Origin: Thermovibrio ammonificans HB-1
GTDB lineage: Bacteria; Aquificota; Aquificia; Desulfurobacteriales; Desulfurobacteriaceae
Direction: 5' to 3'
DNA: 64,000 bases
NCBI RefSeq assembly: GCF_000185805.1
Contig: NC_014926.1
Location: forward strand, 1,234,501-1,298,500
Shown: piece after piece, positions 26,211 through 34,482 of the stretch
Position numbering within the stretch: position 1 is the first letter of the stretch
Layout of the letters: each line of letters begins with the position of its first letter
Program-made: the position numbers and the translations under genes
Notes under the pieces: model-generated
What the model saw: the letters and a program-made list of their open reading frames with translations, nothing else
Database searches by the model: none
Told to the model about the DNA's origin: nothing

Positions 26211-27360
26211 GAAAATACTGCCTCCGGCCATTGGCGCATTCATAGGGTACTTCACCAACTACCTGGCCATAAAGATGCTCTTCTGGCCGAGGAGGCCTTA
26301 CTACCTGTTCGGCATAAAGCTGCCGCTGACCCCGGGGCTCATCCCCTCAAAGAGGGAGAAGCTTGCAGAGGCCATAGGAAAAGTGGTCAAAGAGAACCTG
26401 TTAACCGAAGAGACCTTAAGGAAAAGGCTAAACGAGGAGAGGGTAAGGGAGAGTTTAACTCAGCTTGTCGACTCCTTCCTGAAGGAGCTATCAAGAAACG
26501 TTGAAGGGTACGTTACAGAGTTCCTCAGGAAAGTAGAAGACAAACCATTAAAGGAGTTCGTAGAGCCCTCGCTGGTAAAGGAGAAGGGAGAGGAGCTCCT
26601 CAATACTCTCTTAAATAAACTCAACGGGAAAGAGGTTAGAGAGCTTCTCCCCGAAAGCCTCCAGAGGGAATTAGAGGCCCTGATAGACGAAAAACTCGAA
26701 GAGGCGGCAGAGTATCTGGCCCAACAGGTGAAAAAGCCCGAGTTCCAGGAGCTCATCTACACCGTAGTGAGGGAAAACGTAGAGAGACTCCAGGCGGTTG
26801 TGCCTTTCCTGCCTCCGGCCGTTTACGAAACGGTAACGGAGAGAATAACCGGGCTCGTTGTGGGGGCGGTTGAGAAGAACGCATCGAACCCGGAGTTCAA
26901 GGCCAAAGTCTCCAAGTGGCTCTGGAAGAAAACCCAGGAACTCCTCAGCAGAAAAGTGAAAATCGAAGGGAAAACCAGGAAGAGACTCGAGAAGCTCCTG
27001 GAAGAGGCCCTCACAGAGCGGGTAGAGGAGCTCTCCTCAAAACCCTTAAAGGAGCTCCCGGCAGTTGAGAACTTCATCCGCGGGGAGCTCGCGAAGCTCA
27101 TAGGCAACCTCCTCGAGAAACACGGCAGGGAGATATCGGAGATGGCAGCGGAGAAGCTCCTGCAGGTGATAGAGGCGGAGCTCCCTGTAATAATGGAATC
27201 CCTCGACGTTGAAAACTTAGTGAAGGAGAGGATAAACTCTCTACCGATAGAGGAAGTGGAGCAGATAGTCCTCAGGCTGATAGCAGACGAGCTCAAATAC
27301 ATTACACTATTAGGGGGAGTCCTCGGCGCCATAATAGGGGCCGTTCAGATAATAATCTAA
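26203..27360 (+). CDS. DUF445 membrane-associated protein (YheB-like)
   Basis: 385 residues. An N-terminal segment IGAFIGYFTNYLAIKMLFWP and the adjacent GIKLPLTPGLIPSKREKLA are hallmarks of DUF445. The middle ~300 residues are highly charged amphipathic helices with coiled-coil character. A C-terminal helix (ITLLGGVLGAIIGAVQIII) re-enters the membrane. The topology is therefore one helix at each end with a large cytoplasmic helical bundle. Function is unknown in bacteria. A TTG start overlaps thpR by 8 bases. Confidence 0.87.
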   Translation: MVEKILPPAIGAFIGYFTNYLAIKMLFWPRRPYYLFGIKLPLTPGLIPSKREKLAEAIGKVVKENLLTEETLRKRLNEERVRESLTQLVDSFLKELSRNVEGYVTEFLRKVEDKPLKEFVEPSLVKEKGEELLNTLLNKLNGKEVRELLPESLQRELEALIDEKLEEAAEYLAQQVKKPEFQELIYTVVRENVERLQAVVPFLPPAVYETVTERITGLVVGAVEKNASNPEFKAKVSKWLWKKTQELLSRKVKIEGKTRKRLEKLLEEALTERVEELSSKPLKELPAVENFIRGELAKLIGNLLEKHGREISEMAAEKLLQVIEAELPVIMESLDVENLVKERINSLPIEEVEQIVLRLIADELKYITLLGGVLGAIIGAVQIII

Positions 27361-27374
27361 GGTAAGGAGGGAAG

Positions 27375-28760
27375 ATGATAAAGTTCGGGACCGACGGCTG
27401 GAGGGGCGTAATCTCAAGGGAGTTCACATTCGATAACCTGAGGAAAGTTGCCCTTGCCCACGGAAAACTACTCAAAGAGCAGGGGGCCAAAAGGGTTGTT
27501 GTAGGGTACGACCTTCGGTTCCTCTCGGAAGAGTACGGAAGGTTCGTTGCAGAGATATTCGCCGGAATGGGGTTCGAAACGGTTCTCTCAGACGGGTTCT
27601 GCCCCACGCCTGCAGTATCCTACAACACAAAATACGGAAACTTCGACAACGGCGTTGTAATAACGGCATCCCACAACTACGGAAAGTACAACGGCTACAA
27701 AGTTAAAGAGAGCTTCGGAGGGGCCGCACGAACCGAATTCACAAAAGAGATAGAGAAACGCATACCCGAAGTTGAAAGCCTTGAAGCTCCGAAGGGAGAG
27801 CCCAAACTCGAAGACCTCGTAACCCCCTACGTTGAAGGGGCCAGAAGCCAGATAGAGCTCTCACTCTTTAAAGAAAAAAGCGTGAAAATAGTCCACGACC
27901 CCATGTACGGAGCCCAGCAGGGCTGTTTCGTCAAAGCGCTGGTGGGGACAAAGGCGGAAGTTACCGAAATCCACGCCTACAGAGACCCCCTCTTCGGAGG
28001 TAAACACCCCGAGCCGATAGTAGAGGAGAACATCACGGCCCTTATGGAGAAAGTAAGGGCCCTGAAGGCCGACATAGGCATAGCAAACGACGGAGACGGC
28101 GACAGGGTCGGAATAGTAAACGAAAAGGGGGAATTCGTAAACTCTCAGATAGTTTACGCCCTGCTACTGCTCCACATCATAAGGAACAAGGGCAGAAGGG
28201 AAGGAGTGGTTGTAAAAACCGTAAGTACCGGCTACCTGGTAGATAGAATCTGCCGCAAACTGGGAATAGAGCTTATAGAGGTTCCCGTAGGCTTCAAAAA
28301 CATCACAGAGGTAATCCTCCGGCAGAAAGTCCTGTTCGGAGGCGAGGAGAGCGGCGGCTACGCCCTTGTAGACTACCTGCCCGAAAGGGACGGGCTGCTG
28401 ATGGGCCTCTTAATGGTAGAGAAAATGCTTGCAGAGGAAAAGAGCGTATCCCAAATGGTAGAGGAGCTCTTCAAAGAGTTCGGCGCCGCCTACTACAAAC
28501 GCATGGACCTTCCGGTAACAGAGGAAGAGAGGAAAGCCCTCGAGAGGATAAAGGAGAACCCGCCGAAAGAGTGGGAAGGGCTAAAAGTTTCAAAAATTTT
28601 AACGATAGATGGAGTTAAGATTATCTTCGAGGACGACTCCTGGATACTCTTCAGGCCGTCTGGAACGGAGCCGGTATTTAGAGTCTACGCCGAAACTCCG
28701 GAGCCGAAAAGGACCGAGAAGCTCCTCAGCTGGGGAGTAACCTTGGTTAAACAGCGTTAG
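27375..28760 (+). CDS. phosphoglucomutase/phosphomannomutase family protein
   Basis: Alpha-D-phosphohexomutase, moving a phosphate between C1 and C6 of a hexose (or hexosamine) phosphate. 461 residues. Phosphoserine loop TASHNYGKYNGYK (~96-108), metal loop NDGDGDRVG (~236-244), sugar-specificity loop GGEESGGY (~322-329), and the C-terminal phosphate-binding RPSGTEPVFR (~431-440). The GEESGG form suits glucose/mannose specificity rather than glucosamine (which shows G-E-x-S-G-H). GGAGGGAAG precedes the ATG. Confidence 0.92.
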   Translation: MIKFGTDGWRGVISREFTFDNLRKVALAHGKLLKEQGAKRVVVGYDLRFLSEEYGRFVAEIFAGMGFETVLSDGFCPTPAVSYNTKYGNFDNGVVITASHNYGKYNGYKVKESFGGAARTEFTKEIEKRIPEVESLEAPKGEPKLEDLVTPYVEGARSQIELSLFKEKSVKIVHDPMYGAQQGCFVKALVGTKAEVTEIHAYRDPLFGGKHPEPIVEENITALMEKVRALKADIGIANDGDGDRVGIVNEKGEFVNSQIVYALLLLHIIRNKGRREGVVVKTVSTGYLVDRICRKLGIELIEVPVGFKNITEVILRQKVLFGGEESGGYALVDYLPERDGLLMGLLMVEKMLAEEKSVSQMVEELFKEFGAAYYKRMDLPVTEEERKALERIKENPPKEWEGLKVSKILTIDGVKIIFEDDSWILFRPSGTEPVFRVYAETPEPKRTEKLLSWGVTLVKQR

Positions 28761-28770
28761 AGAGGAAGAG

Positions 28771-29658
28771 ATGGCAGAGCACTTCTCAGAGAGAGAACCG
28801 AAAGTTATGAAAGACTACATATACGTGCTCGGGGAGGCCGTCAAAAAGGCCCCCAAACTCAAAGGTGTCCCCACTGGCGTAAAAGGGCTCGACGACCTCT
28901 TTTTCAAAGTGGAGATTGAAGAAGGCAAGCCCGTAAGAAAACCCTTAGGAGGCATCCCCGAGTACGCGGTGGTAAACCTCACCGGCATGCCCGACACCGG
29001 CAAAAGCCTCATGGCAGAGCAGTTCACAATAAAACAGGCATCAATGGGGCAGAAGGTCTGCTTTGTAACGGTTGAAAGCCCGGCAAACTTCGTTGCCGCC
29101 GGCCTAAAAGAGAGAGCAGCGGCAATGGGGGTAAACTTCGAAGAGATAGAGGACAACATCATACTCATAGATGCCGCAAGCAACTCCCGACTCAGAGACG
29201 ACATCCCAACAATGCTCGACACCTTGGCCTACGTATACAGAACCTACAAGTGCCACAGAACCGTCATAGACTCCATAACGGGGCTCTACGAAGCCAAAGA
29301 GATGCTCGCCCGCTCCATAGTAAGGGCCTTCTTCAACTTTATGAAGAAGTGGTACCAAACGGCCATCTTTGTTTCCCAAAAGCGTAGCGGCCACGACGAG
29401 CTCTCGGCAGAGGCGGCCGGAGGCTACGCCGTAGGGCACATAGTAGACTGCTCGATGGTCCTATCCAAGGAAATCCTGCTCTCGCCGAGCAGAGCACGGG
29501 CCTTTAAAAAGGAGCTGGGAGACATTCTGCGGCTGTTCAGAATAGACGGATGTAGGCTGTGCGGCCACGACACGAGACTTCACCTGATGGAGATAAACGA
29601 GCTGGGCCTTGTAGAGATAAAAGAACCGCTTGTGGAGTACCTTAAGGGAAGGAAGTAA
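28771..29658 (+). CDS. KaiC-like RecA-superfamily ATPase
   Basis: 295 residues with a single KaiC/RecA core, unlike the double-domain clock protein. Walker A GMPDTGKSL (~74-82), Walker B RTVIDSITGL (~163-172), and SQKRSGHDELSAEAAGG (~205-220). Near the C terminus CRLCGHDTRLH looks like a small zinc site (C-x2-C-x-H-x4-H). Single-domain KaiC-like proteins of this size are common in thermophilic archaea and Aquificota, but none has a firmly known role. It opens an operon with a LOG-family enzyme, two membrane proteins and aroK. A regulatory or signalling ATPase is a reasonable guess. Confidence 0.85.
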   Translation: MAEHFSEREPKVMKDYIYVLGEAVKKAPKLKGVPTGVKGLDDLFFKVEIEEGKPVRKPLGGIPEYAVVNLTGMPDTGKSLMAEQFTIKQASMGQKVCFVTVESPANFVAAGLKERAAAMGVNFEEIEDNIILIDAASNSRLRDDIPTMLDTLAYVYRTYKCHRTVIDSITGLYEAKEMLARSIVRAFFNFMKKWYQTAIFVSQKRSGHDELSAEAAGGYAVGHIVDCSMVLSKEILLSPSRARAFKKELGDILRLFRIDGCRLCGHDTRLHLMEINELGLVEIKEPLVEYLKGRK

Positions 29659-30104
29659 TGGAAACAGTTTCCGTAATAGGAGACGGCACGGCCCCTCCAG
29701 AGAGCGAACTCTACAGGGTGGCCGTTAAAGTCGGCCGCCTGATAGCCGAAAAAGGGTACGCCCTCGTTACCGGGGGGCTCTTCGGCGTAATGGAAGGAGC
29801 CTCTAAAGGAGCGAAAGAGGCCAGCGGCCTCGTAGTGGGCATACTTCCCCACTACGAGGAGCTCTCCAATCCCTTTATAGACATTAAAATTCCCACTGGG
29901 CTGGGCCACGCCAGAAATGTTATAGTAGTCTCAACGTCAAGGACCGTAGTGGCTATCGGCGGGGGATACGGGACCCTCAGCGAGATAGGACACGCCCTCA
30001 AAATGGGCAAAAGAGTGTTGGGCTACAAAACCTGGGGTGTTAAAGGAATTGAAAACTATGAAAGCCTTGACGATTTTCTTAACGCTCTTTCTAACGCTAT
30101 TTAG
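29658..30104 (+). CDS. LOG-family/TIGR00725-type nucleotide-binding protein
   Basis: 148 residues. Rossmann-like SLOG fold with VTGGLFGVMEGASKGAKEA (~36-54) and the catalytic-type IGGGYGTLSEIGHAL (~97-111), corresponding to PGG-x-GT-x2-E of LOG lysine-decarboxylase-annotated phosphoribohydrolases. Here the Pro is replaced by Ile, as in the DprA/Smf-related TIGR00725 subgroup, whose activity is not well established. It starts in the last base of the KaiC-like gene and overlaps the next gene's N terminus. Confidence 0.82.
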   Translation: METVSVIGDGTAPPESELYRVAVKVGRLIAEKGYALVTGGLFGVMEGASKGAKEASGLVVGILPHYEELSNPFIDIKIPTGLGHARNVIVVSTSRTVVAIGGGYGTLSEIGHALKMGKRVLGYKTWGVKGIENYESLDDFLNALSNAI

Positions 30105-31317
30105 CCCTGTAGCCGCAATCTCTGCGAACACCCCTCCCTCGGTTAAGCAGTTGCTACAGAAGCTGGAGAACGACATAAAAGCCCAAAAAGACGAAAAAAC
30201 GGTAAATAGCGACGTTGAACAGATACTCAAGGCAAAGGAAGAGCTTCCCATCTCCTTCGTCCCCGAGCTCAACTACCTTACAGGCCGCAAAGTAGAGCTC
30301 CTACCGGAAACCTCCCTTACAACCATAGACAGAATCTACTTTACCGTCCAGCCGGTTGAAAGGGCCCTCGAGGCCTTGGTATTCCTAATAGTCTTCTACA
30401 CGTTCATCTTCTACTTCCAGCACGCAAGCGTACCCCCCAGAATAAAGCAGCTCCTCACGCTCGCCTCTACGGTAACCCTGACCTTTGCGGCCATTGCCAG
30501 GGTAAAACTGCTCTTCTTCTTCCTCACTGGCCTTGCTGTATCACAGGCCCTCGGCATAAACAAGCGCAGAACAACCCTATTCCTCGCCCTGTCGGGAGTG
30601 CTGCTGATAGCCCTGAACGCAGTAAACGAAACCATCCTCGACTACGAAAGGTGCTCCAAGTTCCTCTACAAAGTAAAAGTTGAACGGGACGGCTACGCAC
30701 CTCCGTTCCTCATAGAGAGGGCAATCAGAGAGGAGAAGAGGCGCAAACTCGAGCTCATAACAAACGACATCGCCCTTGGGGAGCTTCAAAGGGCCGAAGA
30801 GCTCAAAAAAATGAAGTTCAAAGACCCAACGCTCAGGGCCATAGCAGAGAACGACTTGGGCTTCGTTTCCTTTGTAAAGGGAGACTACAAGAAGGCCCTT
30901 GAACACTTCAAGAGGGCAGAAAATTTCCTCCACTCGCCTACGGTCCTGTTCAACCTCTACCTTACCTACACCGGCCTATTAGAGCTTCAGAAAGCCGAAG
31001 AGATAAAGAAAAAGCTCGTTAAAGAGGCCGTTTTCGAGACCCTAAAAGCCTCAACGGTTCCCCTACTCATCCACGTCCCCCCCGACCCCTTCAGGGCCGA
31101 AGTCCCCCTTAAGCCGTTTGTGGCCCTCTTTACAGGCATCGGCCTGGGTTTCCTGCTTGAAAGGCGGTTCGGGCCCAAGTTTGAAAAGATAGAAACGAGC
31201 GTCCTAAGCGTTCCGGGAATGATTCACTACGTTAACTCCCGAATAAGGGTATTCATACTGGTAGGGTTCATCCTGCTCCTCATAAACGTCATCTTGGGTC
31301 AGGTGATATGCAGGTAG
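30058..31317 (+). CDS. membrane protein with TPR-like region, unknown function
   Basis: About 419 residues. N-terminal signal or anchor (MKALTIFLTLFLTLFSPVAAIS), a short helical periplasmic-type segment (~25-95), three or four membrane helices (~110-210), then a soluble stretch where AENDLGFVSFVKGDYKKALEHF fits a tetratricopeptide repeat (~255-320), and two final hydrophobic segments (~345-360, ~395-415). The ATG at 30058 was chosen because it starts a clear signal sequence; a GTG at 30037 is also open. It overlaps the LOG gene by 47 bases and the next gene by 10. No known family was recognised. Similar layouts occur in gliding or secretion accessory proteins. Confidence 0.65.
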   Translation: MKALTIFLTLFLTLFSPVAAISANTPPSVKQLLQKLENDIKAQKDEKTVNSDVEQILKAKEELPISFVPELNYLTGRKVELLPETSLTTIDRIYFTVQPVERALEALVFLIVFYTFIFYFQHASVPPRIKQLLTLASTVTLTFAAIARVKLLFFFLTGLAVSQALGINKRRTTLFLALSGVLLIALNAVNETILDYERCSKFLYKVKVERDGYAPPFLIERAIREEKRRKLELITNDIALGELQRAEELKKMKFKDPTLRAIAENDLGFVSFVKGDYKKALEHFKRAENFLHSPTVLFNLYLTYTGLLELQKAEEIKKKLVKEAVFETLKASTVPLLIHVPPDPFRAEVPLKPFVALFTGIGLGFLLERRFGPKFEKIETSVLSVPGMIHYVNSRIRVFILVGFILLLINVILGQVICR

Positions 31318-32150
31318 TAAAGGGAAGAATATTCAAACTCCAAGACCTTCTGATACTTCTGGACATGGCAACCGATAGGAACGGAAGGCTAATCCTCTAC
31401 CTCCCCTACAAACAGCGGGAGCTGTCGCTGTGCTACAGGGGAGACTCCTTTATAGTTGAAGGGGCAACCGGAGACCCAAAGTTCGAAGTCATCTCCTTCA
31501 TAGAGGAGTGGCTCAGAGGGGAGATACCGGCAAACTTCGAGCTGTACGACGGCGAGCTGTGCGAGGAGGGGAAGGAGATAGACAAAGAAGAGCTCATAAA
31601 AATAGTGGGAGACCCTCTCTTCAAAGAGATAGACGAGATACCCGACCACTTCGAAATTGTAACCATAAACGTCCAAAGGGCCCCCTCCTTCCTGGTGGCC
31701 CACTGGACCGCCAAAAGGCCGGTTAACAGCTGGGAAGTCTACAACCACGGGGTCACGCTCTTCGACATACTCAAGCTGATTAACGATGGCGCCCTCACGA
31801 TAAAGCCCTACTCGGCGGTTGAGAGCTTCCCCACCAAACTCCGACTCCTCATGGTTGCCGTTGCGGCGGTAACCCTCCTCTACTACGTTGCACCCTTCAA
31901 CTACACCAGCGGCAACGTTCTAAAGCTGAACAAGGCGATTAACTGGGCCCTCACCTACAAAATCATCCTCACAAACCCCGCCGGCGAGGTAGAGCTTCCG
32001 GTCAAAGGCTGCTTCAGAACCCACTTCTACCTTCAGGGGAACAGGGTAATAAACCCCGGGCTCGACCAGATACCGGGAACGGGAGACGACACGGTAGCCC
32101 GCCTCCCCAACAGGGGCTACAAACCCGTTTACGCAATACCGGAGAAGTAA
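31308..32150 (+). CDS. single-helix protein with DUF4388-like N terminus, unknown function
   Basis: 280 residues. The first ~85 residues (KLQDLLILLDMATDRNGRL...SLCYRGDSFIVEG) are vaguely like DUF4388/PatA N-terminal domains of signalling proteins; this is weak. One membrane helix (LLMVAVAAVTLLYYVAPF, ~182-200) is followed by an ~80-residue domain ending NPGLDQIPGTGDD, a Ca-binding-like loop of the kind seen in type II pseudopilins (GPDG-x-GTDDD). That suggests a bitopic protein facing the periplasm. It overlaps the preceding membrane protein gene by 10 bases and lies one base before aroK. Confidence 0.6.
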   Translation: MQVVKGRIFKLQDLLILLDMATDRNGRLILYLPYKQRELSLCYRGDSFIVEGATGDPKFEVISFIEEWLRGEIPANFELYDGELCEEGKEIDKEELIKIVGDPLFKEIDEIPDHFEIVTINVQRAPSFLVAHWTAKRPVNSWEVYNHGVTLFDILKLINDGALTIKPYSAVESFPTKLRLLMVAVAAVTLLYYVAPFNYTSGNVLKLNKAINWALTYKIILTNPAGEVELPVKGCFRTHFYLQGNRVINPGLDQIPGTGDDTVARLPNRGYKPVYAIPEK

Positions 32151-32151
32151 G

Positions 32152-32658
32152 GTGAAAGTGGTGCTGGTAGGCTTCATGGGAAGCGGCAAATCAACGGTGG
32201 GGAAGCTCCTCGAAAGGGAGCTCCGCATTCCCCTTATAGACCTGGACTCCCTCATAGAGGAGAGAACGGGAAAAACCATCCCGCAAATATTCCGAGAGGA
32301 GGGCCAGGAGAGGTTCAGGGAAATCGAAAGTCAGCTCCTCAGGGAGCTGCTGAGCAGTAAAGGGAGCTTCATAATCTCAACCGGCGGCGGAACTCCGTGC
32401 CACAAGAACAACGCAGAGGAGATAAACAGAAAAGCCGTATCGGTCTTCCTGTACGCGCCTTTTGAGACCCTCTGGGAGCGAATAAAGGGAGACACAAACC
32501 GGCCCCTAACGAAACTGGGGAAGGAGAAGCTGAAAGAGCTCTACGAGAACAGACTCCCCTTCTATACAAAAGCCCACTTAACGGTAAACACGGAAGGCAA
32601 AACCGCCGAAGAGGTTGCAGAGGAGATTAAAAACTACCTTAAACGGCGAGAGAGGTAA
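32152..32658 (+). CDS. aroK: shikimate kinase
   Basis: Phosphorylates shikimate in aromatic amino acid synthesis. 168 residues. Walker A GFMGSGKST (~7-15), shikimate-binding DLDSLIEERTGKTI (~30-43) and FREIES, STGGGTPC (~75-82), and the lid Arg in NRPL (~115). GTG start at 32152, one base after the stop of the preceding gene. Its end overlaps the convergent flippase-like gene by 25 bases. Confidence 0.95.
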   Translation: MKVVLVGFMGSGKSTVGKLLERELRIPLIDLDSLIEERTGKTIPQIFREEGQERFREIESQLLRELLSSKGSFIISTGGGTPCHKNNAEEINRKAVSVFLYAPFETLWERIKGDTNRPLTKLGKEKLKELYENRLPFYTKAHLTVNTEGKTAEEVAEEIKNYLKRRER

Positions 32659-33530
32659 AGCCACCCTCCAAAAGCCAAAAGCCCCGACATGAGAAGGAGC
32701 AGAAGGTGAAAGTAAAAGGCAACGGTTAAAGCGTAGCTCCCCTTAAAGCCCAAAAGGGCGAAACCGCCCACCAAACCCGCCTCAAAAGTCCCGAACCCTC
32801 CTACACTGTGAACCGGCAGAACGGTGGTGAGCTCCGCAAAAGTAGAGGCAAAAACCGTTTGGAAGTAGTTCAGGTTAACCCCGGCTGCCCTCAAAATAAA
32901 GTAGAACGACAGGAACTTGAAGACCCAGATTGCAACCGACAGGCCCAGCATGTAAAACACCTTCCTAAGGGAGACAAACTCGGTCAGAAAGGCGAAAACG
33001 GTGGCGAAAACGGCAAACCGCCCCTTGAGCAGCTTAACGAGCTTAAAGGCGAGGAAGGCAAAAAGGAGAATGGCAACAAGGGCAACGGCCGGAATGACCA
33101 TAAGCTCCCACCTGCCGGCGGCAACAAAGAGAGCAGAAACCAGAAAGAGAAGGGCCAGGGAGAAAAGGTCTAAGAGCCTGGCAACCGTTAAAGCGGTAGA
33201 GGAGACAGAGGCGTCTACCCCGAAGAGCTTCTTCAGAATTATCGGAAAAGAGGCCTCCCCTGAGCGGAAGGGCATCACGTTGTTGAAGAAGGTGTGAACG
33301 GCAATAACCGCCGAGAGGTCTAAGGTCTTTATCTGGGGAAAGAGGAGGGCAAACCGCTTTGCCCTGAAAAAGTAAACGCTACAGTAAACGAGGAGCGAGA
33401 GGAAAAGGTAAACCGGGTGGAGCCTGCGAACCATCTGGGCAAGCCGAGGGATAACGTCGTACTCGTAGAGGAAGTAGGCAAAAACCGCAAGTATTACAAA
33501 CGATACCGCTAAACTACCCTTCCTGCTCAA
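32634..33530 (-). CDS. lysylphosphatidylglycerol synthase-type TM protein (UPF0104, flippase-like)
   Basis: 298 residues with eight or so hydrophobic helices. The pattern YFFRAKRFALLFPQIK, NNVMPFRSGEASFPI and LTTVLPVHSVGGFGTFEAG is that of the UPF0104/LPG-synthase-TM family, proposed to flip lipids or lipid-linked sugars. No aminoacyl-transfer domain is present. Downstream gene of an ArnT-like, GT2 and flippase-like operon, with a 17-base overlap with the GT2 gene. Confidence 0.88.
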   Translation of the reverse strand: MSRKGSLAVSFVILAVFAYFLYEYDVIPRLAQMVRRLHPVYLFLSLLVYCSVYFFRAKRFALLFPQIKTLDLSAVIAVHTFFNNVMPFRSGEASFPIILKKLFGVDASVSSTALTVARLLDLFSLALLFLVSALFVAAGRWELMVIPAVALVAILLFAFLAFKLVKLLKGRFAVFATVFAFLTEFVSLRKVFYMLGLSVAIWVFKFLSFYFILRAAGVNLNYFQTVFASTFAELTTVLPVHSVGGFGTFEAGLVGGFALLGFKGSYALTVAFYFHLLLLLMSGLLAFGGWLYLSRRLR

Positions 33531-34482
33531 AGTTAATCGCTCTCCTTATAACGTAGGGGACTTTGTTCTGGGACTCGTAGTAGATTCGCATCAGAATCTC
33601 GGAAATTATCCCGGTTGTGAACATCTGGATACCGGCAAGGATAAAAAGAACCGACACTATCAGGAGGGGCCTACCCCCGATTGAGTGGCCGGTCAGCTTC
33701 AGGAAAACCAAGTAGAGGAACGGAACAACCCCAATCAGGAAGAGAATAAGCCCGAGAATCCCGAAAAAGTGAATGGGCTTCTGCATAAACTTCTGGAGGA
33801 ACCAGATGAAAAAGAGGTCGGAGATAACCTTAAAGGTTCGTGATATGCCGTACTTAGATTTCCCGAAACGCCTGGGGTGGTGCTTAACGGGAATCTCCAC
33901 TATTCTGTCAACCGACGTAACTGTTGCCGCAAGGGCGGGAATGAAGCGGTGAAGCTCTCCGTAGAGGCGAACCCTCTTGATAACGTCGCTCCTGTAGGCC
34001 TTCAGGGTGCAGCCGTAGTCGTGAATCCTCACTCCTGTCAGCTTACCTATGAGCCAGTTGGCAATCTTCGAGGGCAGCTTCCTGGAGATGGCCGCGTCCT
34101 GCCGGTTCTTCCTCCAGCCGCTTACAACGTCGTAACCCTTCTTTATCTCCTCCAGTAGCCTCGGAATGTCCTCAGGGTCGTTCTGAAGGTCGCCGTCCAT
34201 GGTGATTATCACGTCGCCTGTGGCGTGGTCCATACCCGCAGCCATAGCCGCCGTTTGGCCGAAGTTCCTCGCAAACTCGATAACCTTAACCTTCGGGTCC
34301 TTAGCGGCTATCTCCTCAAGAACCCGAGGGGTTCTGTCTGTGCTCCCGTCGTCTACAAATATTATCTCGTAGTCGTAGGGGAGCTTCTCCAGAACACCTT
34401 TCAGCTTCTCGTAAAGGAGGGGGACGTTCTCCTCCTCGTTGAAGACGGGAATAACAACCGAAATCTTCCTAATCTCCTCCAT
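33514..34482 (-). CDS. GT2 family polyprenyl-phosphate glycosyltransferase with two membrane helices
   Basis: 322 residues. GT-A domain with VVIPVFNEEENVPLLY (~9-24), VDDGSTDRT (~43-51), TMDGDLQNDPEDI (~94-106; the D-x-D metal site) and a GKSKYG motif (~208). Two C-terminal helices (~240-262, ~272-295). The layout matches ArnC/GtrB/DPM1-type enzymes that load a sugar onto undecaprenyl phosphate. Neighbours on both sides (ArnT-like and flippase-like) fit a pathway that charges, flips and transfers a sugar. Overlaps the ArnT-like gene by 14 bases. Confidence 0.92.
   Translation of the reverse strand: MEEIRKISVVIPVFNEEENVPLLYEKLKGVLEKLPYDYEIIFVDDGSTDRTPRVLEEIAAKDPKVKVIEFARNFGQTAAMAAGMDHATGDVIITMDGDLQNDPEDIPRLLEEIKKGYDVVSGWRKNRQDAAISRKLPSKIANWLIGKLTGVRIHDYGCTLKAYRSDVIKRVRLYGELHRFIPALAATVTSVDRIVEIPVKHHPRRFGKSKYGISRTFKVISDLFFIWFLQKFMQKPIHFFGILGLILFLIGVVPFLYLVFLKLTGHSIGGRPLLIVSVLFILAGIQMFTTGIISEILMRIYYESQNKVPYVIRRAINFEQEG

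Noticed and set aside
32808-33297. Gln/Lys/Glu-rich plus-strand frame opposite the flippase-like gene
   Set aside because: Reverse complement of hydrophobic membrane-helix codons; no conserved motif.
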